Source: Acidimicrobiales bacterium | GTDB lineage: Bacteria > Actinomycetota > Acidimicrobiia > Acidimicrobiales > Poriferisodalaceae | Assembly: GCA_014239555.1 (NCBI GenBank) | Contig: JAAZYR010000008.1 | Location: 62,001 to 126,000 of the forward strand | Direction of reading: 5' to 3' | DNA: 64,000 nt | Part shown: one piece after another, positions 17,794 to 28,376 of the stretch | Layout: every line of letters begins with the position of its first letter | How positions within the stretch are numbered: the first letter of the stretch is position 1 | Notes under the pieces: generated by a model | Databases searched by the model: none | What the model was told of the DNA's origin: nothing | The model's input: only the letters and a program-made list of their open reading frames with translations | Program-made: the position numbers and the translations under genes

Positions 17794-20700
17794 TGCCGCG
17801 CCGTGACGACATCGAGAGCATTCTCATCATCGGTTCAGGGCCCATCGTTATTGGCCAGGCCTGCGAGTTCGACTACTCGGGTACTCAAGCGTGTCGCGTA
17901 TTACGCGACGAGGGATACCGCATCATCCTCGCGAACTCCAACCCCGCCACCATCATGACGGACCCAGAGTTCGCTGACGCTACCTACATTGAGCCACTCG
18001 AGCTCGATGTTCTTACCGCAATCATCGAACGCGAACGACCCGATGCCATTCTGCCTACCTTGGGAGGGCAAACGGCACTCAATCTCGCTACTGAGCTTTT
18101 GGAAGCTGGCGTTTTAGAGCAATACGAAGTCGAAATGATTGGGGCGAGTGGCGAAGCCATTGCCACCGCCGAAGACCGTGGTCTCTTTAGACGAGCCATG
18201 GAGGAAATCGGACTGAACTGCGCACAATCTGAAATTGCGCACACCATGGATGAAGCGATGGCCGCAGTCGATGAGATCGGCCTACCGGTCATCATTCGTC
18301 CCGCCTACATATTGGGCGGGAAAGGCACAGCATTTGCTTACACCATCGACGAATTTCAACGAGTAGCTGCCTTGGGGCTAGATGCCAGCCCGATATCGGA
18401 AATTTTGATTGAACAATCAATTAAAGGTTGGAAGGAATACGAGCTTGAAGTGATGAGGGACCACGCTGACAACTGCGTGGTGATCTGTTCCATCGAAAAT
18501 GTTGACGCAATGGGTGTTCACACTGGTGATTCGGTCACGGTTGCCCCGGCACAAACTCTTTCTGACGTTGAGTACCAGAAAATGCGAAATTCAGCGTTTG
18601 CGTGTATTCGCCGAGTGGGGGTGGAGACTGGTGGTTCCAATGTGCAATTCGCGGTACACCCAGAATCGGGCGAGCAAATTATCATCGAGATGAACCCACG
18701 CGTTAGCAGAAGCTCAGCGCTGGCCTCTAAAGCGACTGGATTCCCGATTGCGAAAATAGCGGCGCGACTCGCAGTGGGCTACTGCCTTGATGAGATCACC
18801 AACGACATCACCCAAAAAACTCCTGCCAGTTTCGAACCGACGATTGATTATGTGGTCACGAAAATCCCACGTTGGGCTTTCGAAAAGCTTCCCGGGGCTT
18901 CAGGAGTGCTTGGGCCGCAAATGCAATCCGTCGGTGAAGCCATGTCAATTGGAAGGACGTTCCCGGAAAGCCTCCAAAAAGGAATTCGATCACTGGAACA
19001 AGGTCGGTCTGGACTGAACGCAGACCCGGGCGAAAATGAATATTTTGGTCACGATCAAGAGGATCTTTTAACAGCTATATCCGTTCCGACACCGGACCGG
19101 TTGTTCCAGATCGCGGAACTCATGCGGCGCGGTGTATCACTCGACGAAATTCACTATGCATGCGAAATTGATCATTGGTTTCTCGATCAGATGCTCATGA
19201 TCGTCGAAGAACGCTTACATCTCGAACAGTCTTCACTGTCAGATCTCACCAAGTCAGAGTGGCGTCGAGCAAAGCAACTCGGCTTTTCAGATGCCCAACT
19301 CGGTTATCTACTCCAAGAGGATGAAATGGAGGTCCGAGCGTCTCGCATTAACAAAGGGGTCCGAACAACTTTCAAGACTGTTGACACTTGCGCTGCCGAG
19401 TTCGACGCTCTTACTCCCTACCACTACTCGACATATGAAGACGAAGATGAAATACGTCCCGGTAGTCGGCCACGGATGATGATCCTTGGATCGGGCCCAA
19501 ATCGAATTGGTCAAGGAATCGAGTTTGATTATTGCTGCGTGCATGCAAGCTTCGCTCTCGCTGAAGCTGGTTACGAGACGGTCATGGTTAACTGCAACCC
19601 GGAGACCGTTTCGACGGACTACGACACCTCTGATCGGCTTTATTTCGAACCGGTGACCCTCGAAGATGTTCTGAACATTGTTGAAGCCGAACAACCGGTC
19701 GGCATCATCGTTAGTCTCGGCGGTCAAACTCCGCTGAAGTTGGCATCGGCCCTGCCCTCAGAACTAGTCCGTGGAACTTCACCGGATTCCATTGATCTAG
19801 CTGAAGATCGCGAACGCTGGAATTCACTATGTGCGCAATTGGAGATTCCGCAACCGCCGGGCGGAACAGCCGTAACGTTCGACCAAGCGTCCGCGATTTG
19901 TGATCGAATCGGATTCCCGGCCTTGGTGCGACCCAGCTATGTCCTAGGTGGTCGCGCGATGACGATTGTCTACGGATTAGAGGAATTACAAACCGCTATG
20001 ACGGAGCTGGCTGCCTTCGGTGGTCTCGGTCGTGAGGGGGGGCTTTCAGCTGACCGCCCTGTGCTTATCGACCGATTCTTAGAGGATGCAACCGAAGTAG
20101 ATGTTGATTCGATTCGAGACATGACTGGCGCATTTGTTCTTGGAGGAATACTTGAACATGTGGAAGAAGCTGGGGTCCATTCGGGGGACAGTGCCTGCGC
20201 TATCCCGCCTCCGAACCTCTCCGAGGAAACACAAAAAGTAATCATTGAGTACACGAAACGCCTTGCTGACCGGCTCGATGTGGTTGGTCTGTTGAATGTT
20301 CAGTTCGCAGTCAAGCAAGGACAAGTGTTCGTGATCGAAGCGAACCCGCGAGCCTCACGGACTGTGCCTTTTGTCGCCAAAGCAACCGGGGTGCAACTCG
20401 CGAAAGTCGCTGCAAGAGTCATGGCGGGTGAAACCCTCGCAGAATTGCGCGCCTCAGGAGCGTTACCAAACGCCATCCGTGAAGGCCATGTCGCGGTCAA
20501 AGAGGCCGTGCTTCCTTTCCAACGCTTCCCCGATGTAGACACCGTCCTCGGACCAGAAATGCGATCCACCGGAGAGGTCATGGGAATCGACCGCACCTTC
20601 GGCTTGGCCTTTGCCAAAAGCCAGATTGCAGCAGGCGAGGGTCTACCTCTTGCTGGGACAATTTTTTTCTCGCTTGCAGATAGAGATAAAGATCAGGGAT

Positions 20701-21086
20701 TAGAAGCTGCCGAAGGATTTTTGGAACTCGGTTTCGAATTAGCTGCGACCTCAGGAACGGCAGAATTTTTGGAAAACCACGGCATCAAGGTGGAGACCGT
20801 GGTCGCGAAGCTAAGCGAGGAGGGACAAGAGATCAGTGCCGGGGTTGACGCGGTTGAACTCATCGGAGCCGGGCAAGTCAAGTTAGTCGTCAACACTCCA
20901 CGAGGACGGGGACCGCGCAGCGATGGTCATCGGATCCGCTTTGCATCCACGGCCCACAAGGTGCCGTGCCTCACGACGGTAGCCGCGGCTCGAGCAGCTG
21001 CGGTCGGGTTGAGAGAATGGATGTCGAATCCGTTAACCGTGCGACCACTTCAGGAGTTTCTAGACCCTGGGGTGTCAGCCATATGA
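17793..21086 (+). CDS. carB: Carbamoyl-phosphate synthase large chain
   Basis: 1097 residues, full length. The order is an N-terminal carboxyphosphate ATP-grasp half ([19 protein letters not shown] at the start), the oligomerisation region, a second ATP-grasp half ([19 protein letters not shown], from about residue 560) and a C-terminal MGS-like allosteric domain. Both halves keep the ATP-grasp signature ([20 protein letters not shown] and [20 protein letters not shown]). It makes carbamoyl phosphate from bicarbonate, ammonia from CarA and two ATP. It overlaps carA by one base and pyrD by four. Confidence 0.97.
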   Translation: MPRRDDIESILIIGSGPIVIGQACEFDYSGTQACRVLRDEGYRIILANSNPATIMTDPEFADATYIEPLELDVLTAIIERERPDAILPTLGGQTALNLATELLEAGVLEQYEVEMIGASGEAIATAEDRGLFRRAMEEIGLNCAQSEIAHTMDEAMAAVDEIGLPVIIRPAYILGGKGTAFAYTIDEFQRVAALGLDASPISEILIEQSIKGWKEYELEVMRDHADNCVVICSIENVDAMGVHTGDSVTVAPAQTLSDVEYQKMRNSAFACIRRVGVETGGSNVQFAVHPESGEQIIIEMNPRVSRSSALASKATGFPIAKIAARLAVGYCLDEITNDITQKTPASFEPTIDYVVTKIPRWAFEKLPGASGVLGPQMQSVGEAMSIGRTFPESLQKGIRSLEQGRSGLNADPGENEYFGHDQEDLLTAISVPTPDRLFQIAELMRRGVSLDEIHYACEIDHWFLDQMLMIVEERLHLEQSSLSDLTKSEWRRAKQLGFSDAQLGYLLQEDEMEVRASRINKGVRTTFKTVDTCAAEFDALTPYHYSTYEDEDEIRPGSRPRMMILGSGPNRIGQGIEFDYCCVHASFALAEAGYETVMVNCNPETVSTDYDTSDRLYFEPVTLEDVLNIVEAEQPVGIIVSLGGQTPLKLASALPSELVRGTSPDSIDLAEDRERWNSLCAQLEIPQPPGGTAVTFDQASAICDRIGFPALVRPSYVLGGRAMTIVYGLEELQTAMTELAAFGGLGREGGLSADRPVLIDRFLEDATEVDVDSIRDMTGAFVLGGILEHVEEAGVHSGDSACAIPPPNLSEETQKVIIEYTKRLADRLDVVGLLNVQFAVKQGQVFVIEANPRASRTVPFVAKATGVQLAKVAARVMAGETLAELRASGALPNAIREGHVAVKEAVLPFQRFPDVDTVLGPEMRSTGEVMGIDRTFGLAFAKSQIAAGEGLPLAGTIFFSLADRDKDQGLEAAEGFLELGFELAATSGTAEFLENHGIKVETVVAKLSEEGQEISAGVDAVELIGAGQVKLVVNTPRGRGPRSDGHRIRFASTAHKVPCLTTVAAARAAAVGLREWMSNPLTVRPLQEFLDPGVSAI

Positions 21087-22006
21087 GGCAGTTGAACTGT
21101 TCTGTTCAGATCGGTTCGGTAGTACTTCCGAACCCTGTCATGACTGCATCTGGGACAGTGGGCCACGGAACTGAACTCGCGGCATATATAGATTTGTCCG
21201 AACTCGGTGCGGTAGTGGTGAAGTCACTTTCGGCGCAACCCTGGTCTGGGAACCCAGCGCCGCGAGTTCACGGCACCGCAGCCGGAATGATTAATGCAGT
21301 TGGCCTCCAAAACCCGGGCGTAGATAGTTGGATAGAGAATGACCTACCTGCATTAATCGACCGTGGAGCACGGGTTGTTGTGAGCATATGGGGGAGGAGC
21401 ATCGAAGAATATGCGGAGGCTGCAACTCGGCTAACAGGGCTCGACGGCATTGTCGCGGTTGAAGTGAATGTCAGTTGTCCAAATCTTGAAGAGAGAGGCG
21501 AGATGTTCTCTCACGCCCCAGACACCTGTAGATCCGCGATAGAGGCATCGTTAATTGCCGGATTGCCGCTGTGGGCCAAACTAAGTCCGAATGTCACCGA
21601 CATTGTTCCAATAGCGCAAGCCGCTCTCGATGGAGGAGCCGAAGCCCTCACTCTCACCAACACCGTTTTTGGGATGGTTATCGACCCTGAAACACGCCGT
21701 CCAGTTCTTGGCAATGGTGGAGGTGGACTGTCAGGACCCGCGATGCGTCCGGTTGCTCTGAGATCTGTCTTTGACGTCTACGCGGCTCTCGGACCAGTTC
21801 CCATCGTAGGAGTTGGAGGCGTGACAGCCGCCGAACACGTCGTGGAGTTCATGGCTGCAGGCGCGTCAGCCGTTCAGGTAGGAACCGCCCATTTCGCAGA
21901 CCCGAAAGCGTCAAAAAAAATTCTTCGCAGCTTTGAGCGTTGGTGTCAAAGACGAGACGTAACTTCCGTCCAATCTCTGACTGGAGCAGCCCATGAATCC
22001 ACCTGA
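21083..22006 (+). CDS. pyrD: Dihydroorotate dehydrogenase, class 1B-like
   Basis: 307-residue FMN enzyme that oxidises dihydroorotate to orotate. The catalytic cysteine is in [12 protein letters not shown], and the class 1 stretches [27 protein letters not shown] and [10 protein letters not shown] are clear. It lacks the N-terminal membrane helix of class 2. Class 1B enzymes normally pair with PyrK, an iron-sulfur/FAD subunit, but no pyrK is found here. The ATG at 21083 overlaps the carB stop (ATGA). The frame is open further upstream, but only inside carB. Confidence 0.93.
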   Translation: MRQLNCSVQIGSVVLPNPVMTASGTVGHGTELAAYIDLSELGAVVVKSLSAQPWSGNPAPRVHGTAAGMINAVGLQNPGVDSWIENDLPALIDRGARVVVSIWGRSIEEYAEAATRLTGLDGIVAVEVNVSCPNLEERGEMFSHAPDTCRSAIEASLIAGLPLWAKLSPNVTDIVPIAQAALDGGAEALTLTNTVFGMVIDPETRRPVLGNGGGGLSGPAMRPVALRSVFDVYAALGPVPIVGVGGVTAAEHVVEFMAAGASAVQVGTAHFADPKASKKILRSFERWCQRRDVTSVQSLTGAAHEST

Positions 22007-22700
22007 GGTGACCGAGGGCGTACGTTCGCGCCTCGCCCTTGCCCTGGACATCGACGACCTAGTAGAAGCCGGGAGGCTTAGTAGACGAATGCTTCCTTGG
22101 TTTTCGGTGGCAAAAGTTGGGTTGGAGCTGTTCTCAGCTTCGGGCCCGGAAGCTGTAGGTACCTTTGTGGACCAAGGCTATGACGTCTTCCTTGACCTCA
22201 AGTTGCACGACATTCCAACAACTGTGGGGAAAGCTGCGCGGGTTCTAGGGAGCCTCGGTGTCTCCTACGTAACTGCTCACGCGTCGGGCGGAACACAGAT
22301 GCTCTCCGCAGCTGTAGATGGCCTGAATGAAGGCGCGTCCGCCGCGGGATTAACCCCGCCGATGGTTCTGGCGGTAACAATATTGACCTCCGACACAGAC
22401 GCGCCTAGCGGCCTTTTCGAGGAAAGGATTGGCTACGCGGTTAACGCTGACTGTGGAGGCGTTGTGTGTGCAGCGACCGAATTATCGCAACTATCGAGGC
22501 TCGCTCCCGAATTACTATCTGTCGTTCCAGGCATTAGACCCGAAGGAATTTCGTCGCATGATCAAGGGCGACCTGCCACACCATCCCAAGCCATTAGACA
22601 AGGAGCAGGACTCCTTGTCATCGGGAGAGCCGTGACAGGGTCAATTGATCCTGAAGACGCAGCCGCGGGCATTGCCGATGAAGTGGCTCGAACCATTTAA
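21993..22700 (+). CDS. pyrF: Orotidine 5'-phosphate decarboxylase
   Basis: 235 residues; makes UMP from OMP, the last step of the pathway. Catalytic DLKLHDIPTTV (the Asp-Lys-Asp array), AVTILTS, VPGIRPEG and the phosphate-binding GAGLLVIGRAVTGS are present. It overlaps the end of pyrD by 14 bases and closes the pyr operon. This is the compact bacterial form, not the longer mycobacterial-type form. mihF follows after 38 bases and could be on the same transcript. Confidence 0.95.
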   Translation: MNPPEVTEGVRSRLALALDIDDLVEAGRLSRRMLPWFSVAKVGLELFSASGPEAVGTFVDQGYDVFLDLKLHDIPTTVGKAARVLGSLGVSYVTAHASGGTQMLSAAVDGLNEGASAAGLTPPMVLAVTILTSDTDAPSGLFEERIGYAVNADCGGVVCAATELSQLSRLAPELLSVVPGIRPEGISSHDQGRPATPSQAIRQGAGLLVIGRAVTGSIDPEDAAAGIADEVARTI

Positions 22701-22738
22701 GGAAAGGTTTGGGCGCCTCGCCGTTAGACTCGCCCTCT

Positions 22739-23056
22739 ATGCCCAACCCGCCGAGCCTTTCACCGCAACAACGTGAAGCAGCCCTCGCGAAAGCGGCAGC
22801 GGCTCGTCGTATAAGAGCAGAGACAAAAGACCGACTGAAGTTGGGATTGGTGTCGTTCGACGAGTTACTTGAGTTAGCTGACGGAGATGAGCTTGTGGGC
22901 AAGATGAAGGCGCTGGCAGCGCTGGAGTCCATGCCGCGACTCGGAAAAGTGAAAGCTCGTCGGCTTATGAACGAAGTAGGTATCGCCGATAGTCGCAGAC
23001 TACGAGGCCTAGGTGAGAATCAAAGGAGTCAACTCCGCGCTTTCTTTGCGGGTTGA
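22739..23056 (+). CDS. mihF: Integration host factor, actinobacterial type (mIHF)
   Basis: 105-residue nucleoid protein, unrelated to E. coli IHF, that binds and bends DNA. The sequence matches the mycobacterial protein well by eye: SPQQREAALAKAAAARRIRA at the start, then DELVGKMKALAALESMP, the helix-two-turn-helix GKVKARRLMNEVGIA, and RRLRGLGENQR. The ATG at 22739 is chosen because homologues start at this point; a frame from 22709 would add ten poorly conserved residues. The mihF-gmk-rpoZ order is diagnostic of Actinomycetota. Confidence 0.93.
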   Translation: MPNPPSLSPQQREAALAKAAAARRIRAETKDRLKLGLVSFDELLELADGDELVGKMKALAALESMPRLGKVKARRLMNEVGIADSRRLRGLGENQRSQLRAFFAG

Positions 23057-23089
23057 CTACCGTCAGCGAGTTGTGAGGGTGCGGCCGCA

Positions 23090-23659
23090 GTGACCCAAAA
23101 CAGTGACCCAATCGTATTTGTCGTATGTGGCGCCGGCGGAGTCGGCAAAGGGACAATTGTCGCTGAGTTGGTGTCTCGCGACGACAGTCTGCACTTGAGT
23201 CGATCGTGGACAACTCGGGCCCAAAGATCCGGCGAAGCTGATGGCGCATACGTGTATGTGAGCGAAGAGCAGTTCGAGGCCCGCATAGCGGAAAACGGAT
23301 TTTACGAGTGGGCCGATTTCTTTGAACATCGATACGGAACACCGACACTTTCGGTTCCCACAGGTAGCGACTTACTCCTCGAGATCGATATTCAGGGAGC
23401 CGTCGCTGTGCGAGAACGCGAACCAGACGCGGTCGTGGTACTCATTTTGCCGCCGAATCGTTCAGAACAAGAGAGCAGAATGAGAATGCGAGGGGACGAT
23501 GAGAAAGACGTAGCTCAGCGTTTGGCTACTTCTGATGCTGAGGAAGCTGCCGGACGACAACTCGCGGATTTGGTGGTACTTAACGACGATTTTGTAACAG
23601 CCGTCGATTCTGTCGAATCGTTCATCGCTGAAGCTCGACAACACCGTTCTCACAGCTAA
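23090..23659 (+). CDS. gmk: Guanylate kinase
   Basis: 189-residue P-loop kinase that phosphorylates GMP to GDP. The P-loop reads CGAGGVGKGTIV in place of the usual GPSGVGKGT but keeps GVGKGT. LSRSWTTRAQRSGEADG carries the GMP-binding residues, and LLEIDIQGA the Walker B-like strand. The GTG start at 23090 gives a short, typical N-terminus. It lies between mihF and rpoZ as in mycobacteria. Confidence 0.94.
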   Translation: MTQNSDPIVFVVCGAGGVGKGTIVAELVSRDDSLHLSRSWTTRAQRSGEADGAYVYVSEEQFEARIAENGFYEWADFFEHRYGTPTLSVPTGSDLLLEIDIQGAVAVREREPDAVVVLILPPNRSEQESRMRMRGDDEKDVAQRLATSDAEEAAGRQLADLVVLNDDFVTAVDSVESFIAEARQHRSHS

Positions 23660-23755
23660 AAGGTCGCGATAGCGCCATCGCTGTTCGAGTGCCGGAGGCC
23701 GCTGGTAGCATTGGAGGTCCGTTCGGATTGCTTGGAACTTGCAGAGGTAGAGCAG

Positions 23756-24091
23756 ATGTCTGATGAACAAGACACAATGATTAGCCCCGGCCTAGAGGCT
23801 CTGCTGGAGAAAGTGGATTCGAAGTTCACTCTCGTGAGCTTGGCAGCAAAAAGATCTCGTCAACTCATCTCCTACGACCTCGGACTAGGCGAAGGCGGAG
23901 GCAGCGAAGTACCTCCGCAGGTAACGAGCACTGCACGTAAACCATTGTCGATGGCGTTCGAAGAAATTCATGCCGACAAGATTGGGTACGAACGCTTCGA
24001 TCCCGAAGAACGGGCACGCGTCGAAGCTGAAGCATTAGCTCAGGCTGAGGCTGACGCAGCCGCGCTTGCAGCCGTGCGCGACGAAGAGTAG
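23756..24091 (+). CDS. rpoZ: RNA polymerase omega subunit
   Basis: 111-residue omega subunit, which helps the assembly of beta-prime in RNA polymerase. The conserved core is LLEKVDSKFTLVSLAAKRSR followed by KPLSMAFEEIHADKI. Between them lies a glycine-rich linker, and the C-terminus is an Ala/Glu-rich helix, both longer than in E. coli but usual for Actinomycetota. The ATG at 23756 has GAGGT seven bases upstream, which decides it over the upstream in-frame start at 23711. Confidence 0.92.
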   Translation: MSDEQDTMISPGLEALLEKVDSKFTLVSLAAKRSRQLISYDLGLGEGGGSEVPPQVTSTARKPLSMAFEEIHADKIGYERFDPEERARVEAEALAQAEADAAALAAVRDEE

Positions 24092-24106
24092 GTCAAGGTT
24101 AAACCG

Positions 24107-25291
24107 ATGCTGGCCAATCGCCGCATCGTCCTGGGGGTAACCGGGGGAATTGCCGCCTACAAGGCGGTTCTTCTGTGTCGCATGCTTATGGATGCCGGGG
24201 CATACGTGATCCCGGTCATGACGGAGAGCGCCCAACGATTTGTGGGCCGGGCTACCTTCGACGCGTTGGCATCGGAACCGACCCGGACCTCGATCTTTGA
24301 CGACCCGGACCCCATTCCACACACGACACTTGGACAGACCGCTGATCTCATAGTTGTCGCCCCCGCCACCGCACGTTGTATCGGGAGCTACGCGAACGGA
24401 ATATCCGACGATCTGCTTACCGCCACTCTTATCGCCACCAAAGCGCCAGTTGTGGTTTGTCCCGCTATGCATACCGAGATGTGGGAACACCCTGCTGTGC
24501 AAGACAACTTGACAACGCTAGAAGCGCGAGGTGTGCACCTAGTAGCTCCAGACGAAGGACGTCTCGCGGGGGGTGACTCAGGAACTGGTCGCCTTGCGGC
24601 ACCCGAAGTAATTTATGAGGCCATCGAAGCTGTCCTGTCTGGTGGAGACTTCCAGGGGCGAACTGTCGTAGTCACGGCCGGAGGTACGCGAGAAGCGATC
24701 GACCCTGTTCGCTACGTCGGTAACCGTTCGACAGGAAAACAGGGCTACGCAATAGCAGAGGCAGCTAGTGCTCGCGGAGCGCACGTCACCTTAATATCAA
24801 CAGTTTCAGCGGCATCTCCCAGCGGGGTTGAAGTTGTTCGTGTGGAGTCTGCTGCCCAAATGCACGCTGCTGTTCTTGAGCGGTCCGATGCCGACGTCAT
24901 CGTCATGACAGCTGCCGTCGCAGACTTTCGGCCGGTAGGAGTAGCGGAGTCGAAGATAAAGAAGGACACCGGACCGCCAAAGTTGGAGTTGGAATCGACT
25001 CCTGACATTCTCGCGGAGTTAGGCGCTGAGAAAAAGGCAGGCCAGGTGATTGTTGGGTTCGCCGCCGAGACTGAAGATTTGGTATCTCACGCCCAGAGCA
25101 AGCTTGAGCGTAAAAATGTTGACGTCATAGTTGCCAACGATGTTTCGGCACCTCAAGTCGGTTTCGCCCATGACACAAACGAAGTGACGATATTTGTTTC
25201 CGACGGATGTCAGCGTCATGTGTCGCTTAGATCTAAACGGCAAATTGCGGAAGAAGTGCTGAACACCGTGGCTCAAATACTTGTTGGGTGA
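24107..25291 (+). CDS. coaBC: Bifunctional phosphopantothenoylcysteine decarboxylase / phosphopantothenate-cysteine ligase
   Basis: 394-residue fusion acting in coenzyme A synthesis. The CoaC half (about 1-180) is a flavoprotein with GGIAAYKAV, CPAMHTEMW and the substrate-clamp GTGRLAAP. The CoaB half (about 185-394) has TVVVTAGGTREAIDPVRYVG, RSTGKQG, MTAAVADFRP and KIKK. The His in PAMHTEMW, where many bacteria have Asn, is usual in Actinomycetota. The gene follows rpoZ and precedes metK in the conserved order. Confidence 0.95.
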   Translation: MLANRRIVLGVTGGIAAYKAVLLCRMLMDAGAYVIPVMTESAQRFVGRATFDALASEPTRTSIFDDPDPIPHTTLGQTADLIVVAPATARCIGSYANGISDDLLTATLIATKAPVVVCPAMHTEMWEHPAVQDNLTTLEARGVHLVAPDEGRLAGGDSGTGRLAAPEVIYEAIEAVLSGGDFQGRTVVVTAGGTREAIDPVRYVGNRSTGKQGYAIAEAASARGAHVTLISTVSAASPSGVEVVRVESAAQMHAAVLERSDADVIVMTAAVADFRPVGVAESKIKKDTGPPKLELESTPDILAELGAEKKAGQVIVGFAAETEDLVSHAQSKLERKNVDVIVANDVSAPQVGFAHDTNEVTIFVSDGCQRHVSLRSKRQIAEEVLNTVAQILVG

Positions 25292-25362
25292 AGTGAGATA
25301 CCTATTGGGGGTCTTTGTCGCCTAGCCTTAGGCCGTTCTGTCGAGTAATCAGGAGAGACGGC

Positions 25363-26565
25363 GTGAGTCGATGGACTTTCACCTCGGAGTCGGTGACCGA
25401 AGGTCACCCTGACAAGATGGCTGATCAGATTTCTGATGCCATCCTCGATGCGATGCTCGAGCAAGATTCGGAGAGCCGAGTCGCATGCGAGACCATGGTT
25501 ACCACTGGGTTGGTGGTTGTCGCAGGAGAAATCACCACCAGCGGTTTCGTTGACATTCCTTCAGTTGTTCGGGAAACCATTAACAGCATCGGCTACGACC
25601 GAGACTCATTGGACTTCAACGGAAGTACATGCGGAGTTATGGTGACGCTCGACGATCAATCCCCAGATATTGCTCAAGGAGTAAACAACTCCGAAGAAGT
25701 GCGTAGTGGACGGGCAGGTGAGGAAGACGAACTTGATCGTCAAGGAGCCGGAGACCAAGGAATGATGTTCGGTTACGCATGCCGCGAGACCGAGGCATTG
25801 ATGCCCCTCCCCATTCATGTTGCACATCGAATGGCAGAACAGCTAACTGAAGCTCGCAAATCAGGGCAAGTTCCCTATCTGCGTCCTGATGGCAAAACAC
25901 AAGTCTCGTTTGATTATGAGGACGGCCGACCGGTCAGATTAAAAACCGTTCTAGTTTCGACGCAGCACAACCCTGGTATTGATCGCGACGGCATGATTCG
26001 TCCGGACTTAATTGAACACGTCATTCGACCGGCCGTACCAGCCGAGTTCGCTGATGATGACTTTGAAGTATTTGTTAACCCGACAGGAAATTTTGTAGTC
26101 GGAGGACCAGTTGGCGATTGTGGCCTCACTGGTCGAAAAATTATCGTGGATACTTACGGAGGCTATGCCCGACATGGAGGTGGCGCCTTCTCAGGAAAGG
26201 ACCCATCCAAAGTGGACCGGTCCGCCGCTTACGCGACCCGCTGGGTCGCGAAAAATTTAGTTGCGGCAGGCGTCGCTGATCGATGTGAGGTCCAGGTTGC
26301 CTATGCGATTGGCGTCGCCCGACCGATCTCCGTTCTAGTGGAAACATTCGGCACTGAGAAGGTGGATCAGGATCGGATAAGCGGGGCAATAAACGAAGTA
26401 TTCGACCTCAGACCAGCTGCCATTGTGAGAGACCTTGACCTTCGACGACCCATCTTTCAACCCACAGCCGCATATGGCCACTTTGGCCGTGATGCATCGG
26501 ATGACTTCTTTACATGGGAACGAACTGACCGAGTAGAAGATTTACGTTCGGCTCTCGGCATATAG
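25363..26565 (+). CDS. metK: S-adenosylmethionine synthetase
   Basis: 400 residues; makes SAM from methionine and ATP. The N-terminal [13 protein letters not shown] (ATP/metal site), [10 protein letters not shown], and [20 protein letters not shown] are the family signatures. The GTG at 25363 with AGGAGA seven bases before it is preferred: it gives the standard N-terminus, while a frame from 25315 would add 16 unrelated residues. The 71-base gap before it is too short for a SAM riboswitch and shows none. Confidence 0.96.
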   Translation: MSRWTFTSESVTEGHPDKMADQISDAILDAMLEQDSESRVACETMVTTGLVVVAGEITTSGFVDIPSVVRETINSIGYDRDSLDFNGSTCGVMVTLDDQSPDIAQGVNNSEEVRSGRAGEEDELDRQGAGDQGMMFGYACRETEALMPLPIHVAHRMAEQLTEARKSGQVPYLRPDGKTQVSFDYEDGRPVRLKTVLVSTQHNPGIDRDGMIRPDLIEHVIRPAVPAEFADDDFEVFVNPTGNFVVGGPVGDCGLTGRKIIVDTYGGYARHGGGAFSGKDPSKVDRSAAYATRWVAKNLVAAGVADRCEVQVAYAIGVARPISVLVETFGTEKVDQDRISGAINEVFDLRPAAIVRDLDLRRPIFQPTAAYGHFGRDASDDFFTWERTDRVEDLRSALGI

Positions 26566-26613
26566 AGCTGCTTCCAGGTAGCTGGTGTCCCACCCTTCGA
26601 GCAGAGTTTCGTT

Positions 26614-28347
26614 GTGTCCCTGGTAGTTCGTGTTCTTCCTGATGAGCCCGCTGTAGACAGGGATTTTGACTACCTCTTACCCGACAGCCTTCTAGGCGTA
26701 CCTAATTGCCCCCCGATCAAGGTCGGAACAGTTGTCCGCGTGGATTTACGCGGTCGCAGGATACGTGGCTGGATAACTGCCGTCGATGTAAACCCACCGA
26801 AGGGGGTCGACCTAAGCACAGTCAAGAAGGTAAGTAGCTGTGGTCCACCTGCCACGGTCGTTGATTTGGCTAGTTGGGCTAGCGATCAATGGATGGGTAG
26901 CCGTGTGCATTTCCTTCGCACCGCCACTCACGATCGGGTGGTGCCATCAATTCCAGACTCAACGATTAGCCCACCAACGGTGGTACCAAATGAGAATCTC
27001 TCCCAAGAAGCTTTTCGCCGTCGAGGTGCTGTGGTCCGAACCCCCCCTAACAGTGATGATTTCTCTTTAGCGGTTGCCGCTGCCTCCCACGGACGTGCTT
27101 TGATCCTCACACCAACTCTCGCCCGAGCACAGAGGCTTGCAGTTGCGATGAGAAGGGCCGGGATTGACGTAGCAGTTGTTCCCCGAGATTGGGAGGCGTC
27201 GGCTGCGGGAACCATCACCATTGGAACAAGATCCGCCGCATGGGCTCCAATAGAGGACCTTGAGGCGGTCCTAGTTCTTGACGAACACGATGAGTCATAT
27301 CAACAAGAATCTGCACCCACCTGGCACGCTCGAGACGTGGCTCTCGAACGTGCCAAACGCGATGGAGCCAGATGGGTTATAGCGTCGCCGACCCCATCGC
27401 TTGAAGCGCTTACTTGTGGGGCTCCGTTACTGACGCCTGACCGCGCCATCGAAAGATCTGGATGGTCCATTCTGGAGGTTGTTGATCTTCGTAACGAGCC
27501 ACCGATGGCGGGATCATGGTGCTCGGAAACGCTCTCTCGAGCACTAAGAGATAATCGGAAGGTCGTGTGCGTTCTCAACCGAAAAGGTCGCGCCCGGTTT
27601 GCATATTGTGATCAATGCGGCGAACTAGCGCGATCGGAAATCACCGGCAAGCCGTTGGGTTTGGACGGAAAACGTCTTGTCCATCCCGTTGATGGCGATG
27701 ACAGACCTGCGGTATGCCAATCTTGTACTTCAACAAAGTTTCGTCGAGTGAAACTTGGGGTCACCGGGGTCGCAGAAGAATTGGCGCGCATTGCGCGCCG
27801 ACCGGTCGAAGAAGTCACTTCGGACACCGACTTAGTAGCTTCAGAAGCCGATTTATATGTGGGCACCGAAGCTGTGCTTCACAGAGTTGATAAAGCAGAT
27901 GTTGTGGTCTTCCTTGATTTTGATCAAGAACTACTTGCTCCCCGATACCGAGCTGCAGAACAAGCGATGTCGTTGCTCGTTCAGGCGTCTCGGATGGTCG
28001 GCCGGCGTGAAGATGGTGGGAGAGTCCTCATTCAAACTCGAATACCTCAACACCCGGTATTAGAAGCTGCTCGAACTGCAGATCCTGGCTCATTGGCACG
28101 TACAGAGCTTGGTATGCGTCGTGAGCTACAGCAGCCACCTGAAACGAATTGGGCAATAGTGTCAGGCGCAGCGGCACCCGAATTTATTCGACGTATGGGA
28201 ACCCCGAATGAACTCGAAATCTTAGGTCCGAGCAACGACCAGTGGCGTATTCGAAGCAATGACCGAGAACAGATGGTTGCAATCTTGAAGGCGGTGGATC
28301 GTCCACCCGGCAGATTACGCATCGAGATTAATCCGCTGAGAGCCTGA
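26614..28347 (+). CDS. priA: PriA-like primosomal protein, degenerate helicase
   Basis: 577 residues, shorter than E. coli PriA (732). An N-terminal DNA-binding domain (DEPAVDRDFDYLLP) is recognisable, and the Walker B-like strand reads VLVLDEHDES. The Walker A region, where helicases have GKT, reads SLAVAAASHGRALILTPT with no lysine-containing P-loop. The zinc region keeps only CDQC and CQSC instead of eight cysteines. Actinobacterial PriA is known to be degenerate in this way, so it probably acts as a replisome-loading platform without unwinding. The GTG start at 26614 fits the N-terminal domain. Confidence 0.85.
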   Translation: MSLVVRVLPDEPAVDRDFDYLLPDSLLGVPNCPPIKVGTVVRVDLRGRRIRGWITAVDVNPPKGVDLSTVKKVSSCGPPATVVDLASWASDQWMGSRVHFLRTATHDRVVPSIPDSTISPPTVVPNENLSQEAFRRRGAVVRTPPNSDDFSLAVAAASHGRALILTPTLARAQRLAVAMRRAGIDVAVVPRDWEASAAGTITIGTRSAAWAPIEDLEAVLVLDEHDESYQQESAPTWHARDVALERAKRDGARWVIASPTPSLEALTCGAPLLTPDRAIERSGWSILEVVDLRNEPPMAGSWCSETLSRALRDNRKVVCVLNRKGRARFAYCDQCGELARSEITGKPLGLDGKRLVHPVDGDDRPAVCQSCTSTKFRRVKLGVTGVAEELARIARRPVEEVTSDTDLVASEADLYVGTEAVLHRVDKADVVVFLDFDQELLAPRYRAAEQAMSLLVQASRMVGRREDGGRVLIQTRIPQHPVLEAARTADPGSLARTELGMRRELQQPPETNWAIVSGAAAPEFIRRMGTPNELEILGPSNDQWRIRSNDREQMVAILKAVDRPPGRLRIEINPLRA

Positions 28348-28376
28348 TCGGCAGACCCCGATACCCTGTGATCATC

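Noticed and set aside
25292-25362. SAM riboswitch before metK
   Set aside because: The gap is only 71 bases and shows just a five-pair GCCTA/TAGGC stem; no SAM-I, SAM-II or SAM-IV pattern is visible.
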